From contig CP109468.1 of NCBI GenBank assembly GCA_036227345.1, forward strand, positions 4,526,001 to 4,590,000: a stretch of 64,000 bases of DNA, in the 5' to 3' direction. Position 1 is the stretch's first letter, and every line of letters begins with the position of its first letter. A program made the position numbers and the translations under genes. Of this stretch, positions 49,279 to 58,802 are shown piece after piece. The notes under the pieces were generated by a model. The model ran no database searches, had not been told where the DNA came from, and saw only the letters and a program-made list of their open reading frames with translations. This DNA is from Streptomyces sp. NBC_01463 (GTDB taxonomy: Bacteria; Actinomycetota; Actinomycetes; Streptomycetales; Streptomycetaceae).

Positions 49279-51270
49279 CTACTGGCCGTTCCCGCCGCCC
49301 AGGAGTCCGCCGTTCCCGTTGCCGCCCATCGTCGTGAGTGTGATGACGGTGGTGGCCGGGTCGGCCTGGGTGTTCGGCTGCGGGTCGATGTTGACGACGG
49401 TGGCGTTGTCGTCGGGCGAGCTGCCGTCGGCGAACTTGATCTGCGTGAAGCCGGCCTGGGTCAGCTTCGCCTTGGCGTCGGAGACCTTCCCGCCCCTGAC
49501 CTCGGGGACGGGCACCGTCGCGGGCTGCGTCGGGCCCTTGGACACCTTGAGGACGATCGCGGTGTCCTTGCCCACCTTCTCGCCGGCTGCCGGGTTCTGA
49601 TCGACCACTTCGCCCGCCGGCTTCTCGGAGTCGACCTCGCTCTTGCCGATGTTGGTGAAGCCGTTCCCGTTGAGCTGGGCGACCGCGTCGTCGAACGAGC
49701 GGCCGGTCACCGGCGGCATGGAGAGCAGCTTCTCGGTCGCGACCGAGAGCTTCACCTCGGAGTTCTTCTCGGCCTTGGCGCCGCCCTTCGGGGACTGCTT
49801 CAGGACCGTGCCGGGATCGGCGTCGGCGGACTCGACCGAGGTGACCGTGACCGTGAAGCCCTTGTCCTCGAGGTTCTTGCGGGCGCTCTCCTCGGACTTC
49901 TCCGTGACGTCCGGCACCTCGATCTTCGGCGCGCCGCTGGAGACGAAGACCGTGATGGTGTCGCCCTCCGAGACCTGCTGGTCCTTCGTCGGGTTCTGCC
50001 GGCAGATCTTGCCCGCGGGCTGGTCCTCGCACTCTTCCTTGGGACCCTGCTTGACCACGGTGTTGGTGTTGTCCGCGAGCTGCTGGGCTTCCTTGAAGGT
50101 CGAACCGACCATGTTCGGCGCCTTGAACGTGCCGTCGCCGCTGTCGCCGTCGCCGCCGAAGACGGCCTTGCCGATGAGGATCGCGCCGATCAGCACCAGG
50201 ATGCCCGCGATGACCAGCAGGATCGTCGAGGTGTTGCTCTTCTTCTGGCGCCGGCGGTCGGGGCGGTCGTCGTAGCCGTAGCCGCCGTCGTCCGGGTTGA
50301 CCGGCGGCAGCATCGACGTCCGCTCGCCGTTCTGGTCCGTGGCGCGCAGGGCGGTGGTGGGCTGGTCGTTGTCGTAACCGCCGTAGCCGCCGTAACCGGC
50401 CGCACCCATCGCCGCGGTCGCCGCGACCGGCTGGCCGTCGAGGCAGGCCTCGATGTCGGCGCGCATCTCGTCGGCCGACTGGTAGCGGTAGTCGGGGTCC
50501 TTGGTGAGCGCCTTCAGCACGATCGCGTCCATCTCGGGCGTGATCTCGGGGTCGAAGTTGCTGGGCGGCTGAGGCTCTTCCCGTACGTGCTGGTAGGCCA
50601 CCGCGACGGGCGAGTCCCCGACGAACGGCGGTCTGACGGCCAGCAGCTCGTAGAGCAGGCAGCCGGTGGAGTACAGGTCGGAGCGCGCGTCGACCTGCTC
50701 GCCCTTGGCCTGCTCCGGGGAGAGGTACTGGGCGGTGCCGATGACGGCCGCGGTCTGGGTCATCGTCATGCCGGAGTCGCCCATGGCGCGGGCGATGCCG
50801 AAGTCCATGACCTTGACCTGGCCGGTGCGCGTCAGCATGACGTTCGCCGGCTTGATGTCGCGGTGGACGATCTGGGCGCGGTGCGAGTACTCCAGCGCCT
50901 GGAGGATCCCCACGGTCATTTCCAGGGTGCGCTCGGGCAGCAGTCTGCGGCCGGAGTGAAGCAGTTCCCTGAGCGTCGACCCGTCGACGTACTCCATGAC
51001 GATGTACGGGATCGAGACCCCGTCGACGTAGTCCTCACCGGTGTCGTAGACCGCGACGATCGCCGGATGGTTGAGCGAGGCGGCGGACTGGGCCTCACGG
51101 CGGAACCGGGCCTGGAAGGACGGGTCGCGGGCGAGGTCCGCCCGGAGCGTCTTCACAGCTACGGTGCGGCCGAGCCGGGTGTCGTGAGCGAGGTAGACCT
51201 CGGCCATGCCACCACGGCCGAGCACCGAGCCCAGCTCGTACCGGCCGCCGAGGCGACGCGGCTCTTCCAT
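49279..51270 (-). CDS. pknB: PASTA-domain serine/threonine kinase PknB
   Basis: Sensor kinase for peptidoglycan growth. The 663-residue protein has an active Hanks kinase domain: glycine loop GRGGMAEV, K40, HRDIKPANV (D138), DFG (156-158), and the activation loop TMTQTAAVIGTAQYLSPE. A juxtamembrane linker, one membrane helix (348-370) and four extracytoplasmic PASTA repeats (381-650) that bind muropeptide/lipid II follow. Start ATG 51270 was chosen because the kinase domain begins directly. It ends the fhaA-to-pknB operon. The additional kinase gene pknA found next to it in mycobacteria is absent. Confidence 0.95.
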   Translation of the reverse strand: MEEPRRLGGRYELGSVLGRGGMAEVYLAHDTRLGRTVAVKTLRADLARDPSFQARFRREAQSAASLNHPAIVAVYDTGEDYVDGVSIPYIVMEYVDGSTLRELLHSGRRLLPERTLEMTVGILQALEYSHRAQIVHRDIKPANVMLTRTGQVKVMDFGIARAMGDSGMTMTQTAAVIGTAQYLSPEQAKGEQVDARSDLYSTGCLLYELLAVRPPFVGDSPVAVAYQHVREEPQPPSNFDPEITPEMDAIVLKALTKDPDYRYQSADEMRADIEACLDGQPVAATAAMGAAGYGGYGGYDNDQPTTALRATDQNGERTSMLPPVNPDDGGYGYDDRPDRRRQKKSNTSTILLVIAGILVLIGAILIGKAVFGGDGDSGDGTFKAPNMVGSTFKEAQQLADNTNTVVKQGPKEECEDQPAGKICRQNPTKDQQVSEGDTITVFVSSGAPKIEVPDVTEKSEESARKNLEDKGFTVTVTSVESADADPGTVLKQSPKGGAKAEKNSEVKLSVATEKLLSMPPVTGRSFDDAVAQLNGNGFTNIGKSEVDSEKPAGEVVDQNPAAGEKVGKDTAIVLKVSKGPTQPATVPVPEVRGGKVSDAKAKLTQAGFTQIKFADGSSPDDNATVVNIDPQPNTQADPATTVITLTTMGGNGNGGLLGGGNGQ

Positions 51271-51437
51271 AACTGTTCCAGCCCTCTCCGTCAGTCCTGA
51301 CCGCACCGGTGTGCGGTCCGGCGGTGTGCTGTTCGCGCATACGCTACCGGCCGCGCACTACGTGATCAGCCCGCAGCCCGTACCTGATATCCGACCGGTA
51401 TCCCAACGTGCGGATATGGCGTCCGGCGTGACGGGCG

Positions 51438-52898
51438 TCACTTCTTGCTGTCGATGACCGCCTGCATGACCCTCTTCGCGATGGGGGCCGCCAGGCCGCC
51501 ACCGGAGATGTCGTCGCGGGTGGCCTTGCTGTCCTCGACGACCACGGCGACGGCGACGGGGGAGCCGCTGTCGGTCTTCGCGTACGAGATGAACCAGGCG
51601 TACGGGTTCTCACTGTTGCCGAGACCGTGCTGGGCCGTACCCGTCTTGCCGCCGACGGTGACGCCCTGGATCTTGGCGTTGCTGCCCGTTCCCGACTCGA
51701 CGACGGTCTTCATCATTTCCTGGAGCTTCTGGGCGTTCTCGGCCGACAGGGGCTGGCTGAGCTGCTCCGGCTCGTGGGTGTAGATGTCGTCCAGACCGGG
51801 CGACTGCCGCTTGGCGACCATGTACGGCTGCATCAGCTTGCCGTCGTTGGCGACCGCGGAGGCCACCATGGCCATCTGGAGCGGGGTGGCGCGGTTGGAC
51901 GCCTGGCCGATGCCGGCCATCGCGTTCTGCGGCGGGTTGTCCTTGGGGTAGACGCTCTCGGTGGCGCGGACCGGGGTGAAGACGTCCTTGTTGAAGCCGA
52001 ACTTATTGGCTTGGTCGATCATCTTCTGGTTGCCGAGGTCATCGCTGATCTTGCCGAAGACGGTGTTGCAGGAAATCCGCAGCGCTTCCCGGAGCGGGAC
52101 GTTCTCACACTGGATGCTGCCCTCGTTCGGCAGGTCCTGGGTGGTCTGGGGCAGGCGGAAGGGCACCGGCGACTTCGTCTTGGCGTCGATGTCGGTGTAG
52201 AGCCCGTTCTCCAGGGCGGCGGCCGCGGTGACGATCTTGAAGGTCGAACCGGGCGGGTAGGTCTCGCGCAACGCCCGGTTGAGCATCGGCTTGTCCTTGT
52301 CCTTCTGGAGCTTCTGCCAGGCCTTGGAGTCCTTGTCGGAGTTGCCCGCGAAGGTCGAGGGGTCGTACGACGGGGTGCTGGCGAGCGCCAGGATGGCGCC
52401 GGTCTGCGGGTCGAGCGCGGCGACGGCGCCCTTCTTGTTGCCGAGCCCCTCGAAGGCGGCCTTCTGGGCGGCGCTGTTGAGGGTGGTGACGACGTTGCCG
52501 CCCTGCTTCTTCTCGCCCGTGAACATCGACATCGTGCGGTCGAAGAAGAGCTGGTCGTCGTTGCCGGTGAGGATGCCGTCCTCGATCTTCTCCAGCTGCG
52601 AGGCGTCGAAGGCCTGCGAGGAGTAGCCGGTGACGGGGGCCCACATGGGGCCGTCCTGCCAGACCCGCTTGTACTTGAAGTCGCTGCTCGTGGTCTCGGT
52701 GGATCCGGTGATGGACTTGCCGCCGTCCACGATGATGTTGCCGCGCTCGTGGGCGTACCGCTCGATGCGGACGCGGCGGTTCTCGTCGCGGGTGTTGAGC
52801 TCGTCGGCCTTCACGTACTGCAGGTAGTTGGTCCGTGCGAGCAGGGCGAAGATCAGGACGCCGCAGAAGATCGCGATCCGGCGCAGGGGCTTGTTCAC
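51438..52898 (-). CDS. pbpA: Penicillin-binding protein, class B transpeptidase PbpA
   Basis: Peptidoglycan cross-linking enzyme that partners with the adjacent SEDS protein. The 486-residue protein has one N-terminal membrane helix. The transpeptidase domain has S218-T-F-K221, S276-C-N278 and K418-T-G-T421, all intact. The N-terminal dimerisation domain is short, typical of actinobacterial PbpA. Its start overlaps the rodA stop by 4 bases. Confidence 0.95.
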   Translation of the reverse strand: MNKPLRRIAIFCGVLIFALLARTNYLQYVKADELNTRDENRRVRIERYAHERGNIIVDGGKSITGSTETTSSDFKYKRVWQDGPMWAPVTGYSSQAFDASQLEKIEDGILTGNDDQLFFDRTMSMFTGEKKQGGNVVTTLNSAAQKAAFEGLGNKKGAVAALDPQTGAILALASTPSYDPSTFAGNSDKDSKAWQKLQKDKDKPMLNRALRETYPPGSTFKIVTAAAALENGLYTDIDAKTKSPVPFRLPQTTQDLPNEGSIQCENVPLREALRISCNTVFGKISDDLGNQKMIDQANKFGFNKDVFTPVRATESVYPKDNPPQNAMAGIGQASNRATPLQMAMVASAVANDGKLMQPYMVAKRQSPGLDDIYTHEPEQLSQPLSAENAQKLQEMMKTVVESGTGSNAKIQGVTVGGKTGTAQHGLGNSENPYAWFISYAKTDSGSPVAVAVVVEDSKATRDDISGGGLAAPIAKRVMQAVIDSKK

Positions 52899-54304
52899 GG
52901 TCGGACCACCTGGGTCATCTCGGCGTCGGAGGAGGGAGCGGGGGCCGGGGCGGGGCGGCGGGCGGTGTCGCTGATCCGGATCAGAATGGCGATCAGCGCC
53001 CAGTTGGCCAACACGGACGAACCACCGTAGGCCAGGAACGGCATGGTCATACCGCTCAGCGGGATGAGGCCCATGACTCCGCCGGCCACCACGAAGACCT
53101 GGATCGCGAAGGCGCCGGAGAGGCCGATCGCCAGGAGCTTGCCGAAGGGGTCGCGGGCGGCGAGCGCGGTGCGCACGCCCCGCTCGACGATCAGACCGTA
53201 GATCAGCAGGACGGCCATCATTCCGGCCAGCCCCAGCTCCTCGCCGACGGTGGAAAGGATGAAGTCGGCGTTGGCGGCGAACATGATCAGGTCCGAGTGG
53301 CCCTGGCCGAGTCCGGTGCCGAGCGTGCCGCCGGAGCCGAAGGACATCAGGGACTGGGCGATCTGGTCGCTCTGCTCCATCGTCGCCTTGGAGAACGGGT
53401 CGAGCCAGGCGTTGACGCGGTCCTGCACGTGCGGTTCGAAGGACGCGACGCTCACCGCGCCGACCGCGGACATCGCCAGACCGAACACGATCCAGCTGGT
53501 GCGCTCGGTGGCGACGTACAGCATGACGACGAAGAGACCGAAGAACAGCAGCGACGTACCGAGGTCGGTCTCGAAGACCAGGATCAGGATCGAGAGGGCC
53601 CAGATGGTGATGATCGGGCCCAGGTCGCGGCCGCGCGGGAGGTACAGCCCCATGAAGCGGCGGCTGGCCAGGGCCAGTGCGTCGCGCTTCACCATGAGGT
53701 ACCCGGAGAAGAAGATCGCGATGAGGATCTTGGCGAACTCACCCGGCTGGATGGAGAACGGGCCGAGGCTGATCCAGATCTTCGCGCCGTTCACCGCGGG
53801 GAAGAACATCGGGATGACCAGCAGGACCAGGGCCGCAGCCATCGAGATGTAGGTGTACCGCTGCAGGATGCGGTGGTCCTTGAGGACCATCAGCACGGCG
53901 ACGAAGAGAGCGACGCCGATCGCCGAGTAGAGAAGCTGCTTGGGCGCGTCCGGGCTGTACGCCCCGTACAGGTACTCCGCACGCTGGATCAGCCTCGGAG
54001 ACTGGTCCAGCCGCCAGATCAGTACCAGGCCCAGCCCGTTGAGCAGGGTGGCCAGTGGCAGCAGCAGCGGGTCGGCGTAGGGCGCGAACTTGCGCACCAC
54101 GAGGTGGGCGACGCCGCCGAGCAGGATGAGTCCCGCCCCGTAGCCGAACATGCCCGAGGGGATCTTGCCGTCCATGGCAAGTCCCACGTTGGCGTAGGCG
54201 AACACCGAGATGGCGATGGCGAAGACCATCATCATCAGTTCGGTGTTGCGCCGGCTCGGTGCGTCGATCGCGCCGATCGTGGTCGTGTTGGTGACAACGC
54301 TCAT
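52895..54304 (-). CDS. rodA: SEDS-family peptidoglycan glycosyltransferase (RodA/FtsW type)
   Basis: Polymerises lipid II into glycan strands, working with PbpA. The 469-residue protein has about twelve membrane segments. Conserved SEDS elements include WISLGPFSIQPGEFAKI, DLGTSLLFFGLF and the C-terminal LPLSGMTMPFLAYGGSSVLANW. The operon position (pstP-rodA-pbpA-pknB) indicates RodA instead of FtsW, but both names are used. ATG 54304, with a 23-base gap to pstP. Confidence 0.94.
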   Translation of the reverse strand: MSVVTNTTTIGAIDAPSRRNTELMMMVFAIAISVFAYANVGLAMDGKIPSGMFGYGAGLILLGGVAHLVVRKFAPYADPLLLPLATLLNGLGLVLIWRLDQSPRLIQRAEYLYGAYSPDAPKQLLYSAIGVALFVAVLMVLKDHRILQRYTYISMAAALVLLVIPMFFPAVNGAKIWISLGPFSIQPGEFAKILIAIFFSGYLMVKRDALALASRRFMGLYLPRGRDLGPIITIWALSILILVFETDLGTSLLFFGLFVVMLYVATERTSWIVFGLAMSAVGAVSVASFEPHVQDRVNAWLDPFSKATMEQSDQIAQSLMSFGSGGTLGTGLGQGHSDLIMFAANADFILSTVGEELGLAGMMAVLLIYGLIVERGVRTALAARDPFGKLLAIGLSGAFAIQVFVVAGGVMGLIPLSGMTMPFLAYGGSSVLANWALIAILIRISDTARRPAPAPAPSSDAEMTQVVRP

Positions 54305-54327
54305 GGTGCTGAAGGCCCCCTACGGCT

Positions 54328-55872
54328 TTACTGCTTACCGCACTGCGGGACCAGCTTCTTCTCTTCCTCCGAGAGGCTGGGACCAGGAGTGGGAGTCGCT
54401 GAAGTCTGCTTGGTCTTGGTGGTGCCGGACGTCGAGGACGTCTTGGTGGCGTCCGCGTCCGTACCGCCGGCCTGGCCCTCGTCGCTGGGGGCGTTCTTCT
54501 CGGCTGCGCGGCGCTGGGCGTCCTTCTTGCAGGCGGTGGCCTGTGCGGAGAGTTCGGTGATCTTCGCCTGGGCGTGCGCCAGGCTGCCCTCGGCGATCGT
54601 CGCCTCGACCTTCTCGCGCTGGTAGGGCGGGAGGTACTTGAGTTCGATCTCGGGGTGGTCCTTCTCGACCTTCGAGAGCGACACCCATGCGAGGTCCTGG
54701 CTGATGCCCCGGTACAGCGCGACGTTGTCGTTCTTCGCGCCGACGTAGAACTGGGTCTGGGTCCAGCGGTAGCCGCCGTACAGCCCGCCGCCGATGACGG
54801 CCAGGGCGAGCACGATGTACAGCGACCGCTTGAGCCACTTGCGGCCGCCGCCGGGCTTGACGAAGTCGTCGTCGGAATAGGCCCCGAAGGACCCGTCCGG
54901 CATGCCGCCGTAGCCGACGTCGTCACCGCTGCCGGGAGGGCCGAAGCCGCCCGAGGGCGGCGGGACGGGGCGGCCGAGGCCGGCCGCGCGTCCGGCCGGG
55001 GTCTCCATGGCGCCGCCGTCGTTCTGCTGGGCGGCCTGGTTCTCCGCGACCGCGCCGACGATGACCGGGGTGTCGTTGAGCTGTCCGGCCAGGGTGTCGT
55101 TGCTGTCGACGTCGAGGACGTCGGCGACGATGCAGGTGATGTTGTCCGGACCGCCGCCGCGCAGAGCGAGCTGGATCAGCTCCTGGATGGTCTCCTGCGG
55201 GCCCTGGTAGCTGGCGAGCGTCTCCTCCATCGTCTGGTGGGAGACGACGCCGGAGAGGCCGTCGGAGCAGATCATGTACCGGTCGCCGGCCCGGACCTCA
55301 CGGATGGAGAGGTCGGGTTCGACGTGGTCGCCACTGCCCAGCGCGCGCATCAGCAGGGAGCGCTGCGGGTGGGTGGTCGCCTCCTCCTCGGTGATCCGGC
55401 CCTCGTCGACCAGCCGCTGGACCCAGGTGTGGTCCTGCGTGATCTGCGTCAGGACGCCGTCCCTCAGCAGGTACGCGCGCGAGTCGCCGACGTGGACCAG
55501 GCCGAGCCGCTGACCGGTCCAGAGGAGAGCGGTGAGCGTGGTGCCCATGCCCTCCAGCTGGGGGTCCTCCTCGACCATCATGCGCAGCTGGTCGTTGGCC
55601 CGCTGGACCGCCGTACCGAGCGAGGTGAGGATGTCGGAGCCCGGCACGTCGTCGTCGAGCTGGACGAGCGTGGAGATCACCTCGGAGCTGGCGACCTCGC
55701 CGGCCGCCTGGCCGCCCATGCCGTCGGCGATGGCGAGAAGGCGCGGACCGGCGTAGCCGGAGTCCTCGTTGCCCTCCCGGATCATGCCCTTGTGCGATCC
55801 GGCGGCGAAGCGCAGGGACAGACTCATGCGCACCTCGCCCGTCGGTTCGGGGTACAGCCGGTCTCGAGCCAC
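54328..55872 (-). CDS. pstP: PP2C-type serine/threonine phosphatase PstP
   Basis: Reverses PknB-type phosphorylation. The 514-residue protein has a PP2C domain (metal-binding segments NEDSGYAG, DGMGGQAAGE, GDSRAYLL, SDGLSG, GGPDNIT) in its first 250 residues. A disordered linker, one membrane helix (SLYIVLALAVIGGGLYGGY) and an extracytoplasmic tail rich in Glu/Lys/Thr follow. GTG 55872 has GGAGG 9 bases upstream; ATG 55827 (MSLSLRF) is an alternative with a shorter N-terminus. It follows fhaB by 84 bases. Confidence 0.93.
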   Translation of the reverse strand: MARDRLYPEPTGEVRMSLSLRFAAGSHKGMIREGNEDSGYAGPRLLAIADGMGGQAAGEVASSEVISTLVQLDDDVPGSDILTSLGTAVQRANDQLRMMVEEDPQLEGMGTTLTALLWTGQRLGLVHVGDSRAYLLRDGVLTQITQDHTWVQRLVDEGRITEEEATTHPQRSLLMRALGSGDHVEPDLSIREVRAGDRYMICSDGLSGVVSHQTMEETLASYQGPQETIQELIQLALRGGGPDNITCIVADVLDVDSNDTLAGQLNDTPVIVGAVAENQAAQQNDGGAMETPAGRAAGLGRPVPPPSGGFGPPGSGDDVGYGGMPDGSFGAYSDDDFVKPGGGRKWLKRSLYIVLALAVIGGGLYGGYRWTQTQFYVGAKNDNVALYRGISQDLAWVSLSKVEKDHPEIELKYLPPYQREKVEATIAEGSLAHAQAKITELSAQATACKKDAQRRAAEKNAPSDEGQAGGTDADATKTSSTSGTTKTKQTSATPTPGPSLSEEEKKLVPQCGKQ

Positions 55873-55956
55873 ACTGCCCACCCTCCGGTCGGGAGCCTGG
55901 CCGGGTCCGTTGCCCGGACCGCCGCGGCTCGCTCGCTCCGCTCGCTCATTGTCGTA

Positions 55957-56472
55957 CTACTTCCGCAGCTCGATGACGGTCTTGCCGATCCGGATCGGCG
56001 CGCCCAGCGGAACAGGCGTCGGGGTGGTGAGACGGGTCCGGTCCAGATACGTGCCGTTGGTGGACCCGAGATCCTCGACGATCCACTGGCCGTCACGGTC
56101 GGGGTAGATCCTGGCATGCCTGCTGGACGCGTAGTCGTCGTCCAGCACGATCGTTGAGTCATGGGCCCGGCCCAGGGTGATGGTCTGGCCCTGGAGCGCC
56201 ACCGTGGTGCCGGTGAGCGTCCCTTCGGACACGACCAGCTTGGTCGGCGCCCCGCGGCGCTGGCGACCGGGCTGCTGGCGTTGCTGCGGCGGTGCCGCAG
56301 CGGTCTGGCGCGCCTGTGGAGGCCGCGCGTCGGCAGCAGTGCGGCGTGAGCCGCGCTGCGTGACGCGCGTTCCGAACAGGTCACTTCGAATGACCTGGAC
56401 GGCCACGATCACGAACAGCCACAGAACAGCCAGGAAACCTAGCCGCATGACCGTCAGGGTCAGCTCTGACAT
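55957..56472 (-). CDS. fhaB: FHA-domain protein FhaB
   Basis: A 171-residue protein with an N-terminal membrane helix (LGFLAVLWLFVIVAVQVI), a Gln/Arg/Pro-rich linker, and a C-terminal FHA domain with the phosphothreonine-binding GRAHDSTIVL, SSRHARI and LGSTNGTYL motifs. FHA domains bind phosphothreonine, so it is a likely PknB-signal reader. Start ATG 56472 is chosen because the helix begins at once and GGGGGC precedes it. It is 10 bases downstream of fhaA. Confidence 0.94.
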   Translation of the reverse strand: MSELTLTVMRLGFLAVLWLFVIVAVQVIRSDLFGTRVTQRGSRRTAADARPPQARQTAAAPPQQRQQPGRQRRGAPTKLVVSEGTLTGTTVALQGQTITLGRAHDSTIVLDDDYASSRHARIYPDRDGQWIVEDLGSTNGTYLDRTRLTTPTPVPLGAPIRIGKTVIELRK

Positions 56473-56482
56473 TGCCCCCGCT

Positions 56483-57379
56483 TCACCCTTCGGCTTGCCG
56501 GTAAACGATGGTGGTACTGCCCACGACAATCCGCGAGCCGTCGCGGAGCGTAGCGCGGGTTGTGTGCTGCCCGTCTACCACGATGCCGTTGGTGGACCCG
56601 AGATCCTGGATCGTCGAGGGCGTTCCGGTCCTGATCTCACAGTGCCGACGGGACACACCGGGGTCGTCGATGCGCACGTCGGCGTCGGTGCTGCGTCCCA
56701 TCACCAGCGTGGGGCGGGAGATCTGATGACGGGTGCCATTGATCTCGATCCAGCGTCGCACCTGCGTGTTCGGCAGGGGGCTGGGGGTGGCCGGCGGGCG
56801 CCGGCCGGGGCCCTGCGCTCCGGCATGCCCGGCGCCCGGCGGCGGGGCCGCGGGCATGGGCGGCGGGGAGCTGGGCGGGTACCCGTAGCCGCCGGGCGCC
56901 TGGGGCCGTCCCTGGCCGGGACGGGCGGGCGGTGCCGCCTGCTGCCCCTGGTGGTTCGGGAAGCCCTGCTGGGCGTGCTGGCCGGGCGGCTCCTGCTGTG
57001 ACGAACTCGACGCCAGGGTGCGGCTGCGCACACGGTAGAGACCGGTGTCGAGGTCGTCCGCCTTCTCCAGGTGGACCTTGATGGGGCCCATGAAGGTGTA
57101 CCGCTGCTGCTTGGCGTAGTCCCTGACCAGGCCGGAGAGCTCGTCGCCCAGCTGGCCCGAGTACGGGCTCAGGCGCTCGTAGTCGGGGGCGCTGAGCTCG
57201 ACGATGAAGTCGTTGGGGACGACGGTCCGCTCGCGGTTCCAGATGGTGGCGTTGTTGTCGCACTCCCGCTGGAGGGCACCCGCGATCTCGACCGGCTGGA
57301 CCTCGGACTTGAAGACCTTGGCGAAGGTGCCGTTGACCAGACCTTCGAGACGCTGCTCGAAACGCTTCATGACTCCCAT
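56483..57379 (-). CDS. fhaA: FHA-domain protein FhaA (DUF3662/FHA)
   Basis: A 298-residue cytoplasmic protein. The N-terminal DUF3662 domain (about 1-120) is followed by a Gly/Pro/Gln-rich linker and a C-terminal FHA domain with GRSTDADVRIDDPGVSRRHCEI and LGSTNGIVVDG. In mycobacteria FhaA binds the phosphorylated MurJ-linked pseudokinase and slows peptidoglycan synthesis; a matching pseudokinase is encoded at 9.2-10.9 kb here. GGAGGTG precedes the ATG. It is the first gene of the minus-strand operon; its promoter lies in the 314-base gap to tRNA-Leu. Confidence 0.94.
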   Translation of the reverse strand: MGVMKRFEQRLEGLVNGTFAKVFKSEVQPVEIAGALQRECDNNATIWNRERTVVPNDFIVELSAPDYERLSPYSGQLGDELSGLVRDYAKQQRYTFMGPIKVHLEKADDLDTGLYRVRSRTLASSSSQQEPPGQHAQQGFPNHQGQQAAPPARPGQGRPQAPGGYGYPPSSPPPMPAAPPPGAGHAGAQGPGRRPPATPSPLPNTQVRRWIEINGTRHQISRPTLVMGRSTDADVRIDDPGVSRRHCEIRTGTPSTIQDLGSTNGIVVDGQHTTRATLRDGSRIVVGSTTIVYRQAEG

Positions 57380-57693
57380 GGGGCACCTCCTCCGGTGTCG
57401 TCGGCCCTGTACTGCTTACTGATCGTATCCACGCGTCGGGAAATCGGCTGGTTCCCCTTGTCTGCAGAGTGGATGAGTGTCCCCCCTCACACGGATCGTA
57501 GAGGCGGCCTCCTGACAGTGTCCCGCACCTTGGGTGCACTCAGGAGGAGTGGGGGGCGGCTGCTCCGGGTTCCCGGTTCCCTCCGGACGTTCGGCGAAAC
57601 AAACGGATGTGAATCCACCCTGTCCAGCGTGCTAATCTTCCGTTTGTCGCCAGGCGCTCGCACCACAAGGGAGAGCTTGGAAACACCACTCAT
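57380..57693. promoter_or_regulatory. fhaA-tRNA-Leu divergent gap
   Basis: Holds the fhaA operon promoter (minus) and the tRNA-Leu promoter (plus). TAATCT at 57633-57638 is a probable -10 for the tRNA. I find no clear -35 for either and no repeat. Confidence 0.4.
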
Positions 57694-57776
57694 GCGCGAG
57701 TGGCGGAACGGCAGACGCGCTGGCTTCAGGTGCCAGTGTCCTTAGGGACGTGGGGGTTCAAATCCCCCCTCGCGCA
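57694..57776 (+). tRNA. tRNA-Leu (CAG)
   Basis: An 83-base class II tRNA with acceptor GCGCGAG/CTCGCGC, anticodon loop TTCAGGT (anticodon CAG), a long variable arm (TGTCCTTAGGGACGT) and T arm GGGGGTTCAAATCCCCC. CCA is not encoded. Confidence 0.97.
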
Positions 57777-57782
57777 CAAGAG

Positions 57783-57817
57783 AGAAGCCCCACAGACCTC
57801 TGGTCTGTGGGGCTTCT
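57783..57817. terminator. Terminator after tRNA-Leu
   Basis: A perfect 16-bp stem (57783-57798 with 57802-57817, loop TCT). Confidence 0.9.
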
Positions 57818-57885
57818 TCAGTTGGGTCCGGTTCTTGCCGGGCCGGGCGGTTCCGGGGGCGGGGCAGCCCGGTTCCGGGGGTTCG

Positions 57886-57899
57886 GTTTCACGTGAAAC
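57886..57899. other. parS site right of oriC
   Basis: A perfect GTTTCACGTGAAAC core between tRNA-Leu and the azoreductase gene, the only one found on the right side of oriC in this window. Confidence 0.9.
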
Positions 57900-57944
57900 G
57901 TCCGGAACGGGAAGCTGTGTGAGATACGGCGACTGTGTGAGGCG

Positions 57945-57984
57945 CGAGGAAGGGGCGGGGTCCGCGGACCCCGCCCCTTCCTCG
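57945..57984. terminator. 40-base palindrome downstream of azoR
   Basis: A perfect 40-base palindrome centred on TCCGCGGA lies 82 bases after the minus-strand azoR stop and probably terminates that gene. Confidence 0.7.
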
Positions 57985-58066
57985 TCTTCTGCGCCGTGCG
58001 CCCGTGTGGGGCTCTGCGCCCTGCGTACCGCGCCTCTGTGGGGCGCTCTGTGCTCTGCGCCAGTAC

Positions 58067-58678
58067 TCAGGCGGCGAGGCGGGACGCGAGCGCCTTGGCC
58101 TTCTCCGCGGCGTCCGTGAGCGCCTTGGCGCGGGAGGTGTCGGCGAGCGGGATGAGCTCGGCCATCTGCGGGTTGGTGTGGGCCAGGGTGAGCTCCGGCA
58201 CGATGAAGTCGACCTCGGCGGCGAACATGGACGTCAGCAGCTTCTCCAGGTAGTTCTGGACGAACTCGGCGTCCTCACGCGGGGTGCCCGCGGCGTACGA
58301 GCCGCCCCGGCTGGCGACGACGGTGATCAGGGTGCCGGCCACCGGGCTCTCGGGGCCGACGTTGTGGCCGACGATGATCACGTGGTCGAGCCAGGCCTTC
58401 AGCGTCGACGGAATCGTGAAGTTGTACATCGGGGCCCCGATCAGGACCGCGTCCGCGGCGGCGAGTTCCGCGGCGAGCTCGGCGCGCAGCGGGTGCTCGA
58501 CGCCGGCGGCGACGGACTCCGCGTTGAGGTGCGGCAGGGGCTCGGCGGCGAGGTCGCGGTAGACGACCTGACCGTCGGGGTGCTGCTCGCGCCAGGTCTG
58601 CACGAAGGCGGCGGTGACCTCGCGGGACGCGGAACCCTGGGGGAATACGGCGGAGTCGAGGTGCAGGAGTGTGGCCAT
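58067..58678 (-). CDS. azoR: FMN-dependent NADH-azoreductase
   Basis: Flavodoxin-like quinone/azo reductase of 203 residues. The FMN-binding GAPMYNFTIPSTLKAWLDHVI motif and the N-terminal LHLDSAVFPQGSASREVT are typical. It reduces quinones and azo compounds with two electrons, a detoxification role. Start ATG 58678 was chosen over longer frames. It is divergent from the HxlR regulator with a 124-base gap containing an inverted repeat. Confidence 0.93.
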   Translation of the reverse strand: MATLLHLDSAVFPQGSASREVTAAFVQTWREQHPDGQVVYRDLAAEPLPHLNAESVAAGVEHPLRAELAAELAAADAVLIGAPMYNFTIPSTLKAWLDHVIIVGHNVGPESPVAGTLITVVASRGGSYAAGTPREDAEFVQNYLEKLLTSMFAAEVDFIVPELTLAHTNPQMAELIPLADTSRAKALTDAAEKAKALASRLAA

Positions 58679-58757
58679 GGGGGTCTCCACGGTTCGGTGA
58701 GGGGCGGGCCGGTGCGGCGGGCCAATTTTTCGTGTGTACCTAGTAATAACATAGTGG

Positions 58758-58772
58758 CTTACGAATAGTAAG
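58758..58772. promoter_or_regulatory. Candidate HxlR operator
   Basis: CTTACGAATAGTAAG is an imperfect-spaced inverted repeat (CTTAC/GTAAG) in the divergent azoR-hxlR promoter region, in an AT-rich patch that stands out from the surrounding GC-rich DNA. Confidence 0.6.
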
Positions 58773-58802
58773 TCCCTCACGTCGACGCAGTACCCTGGGC
58801 GT

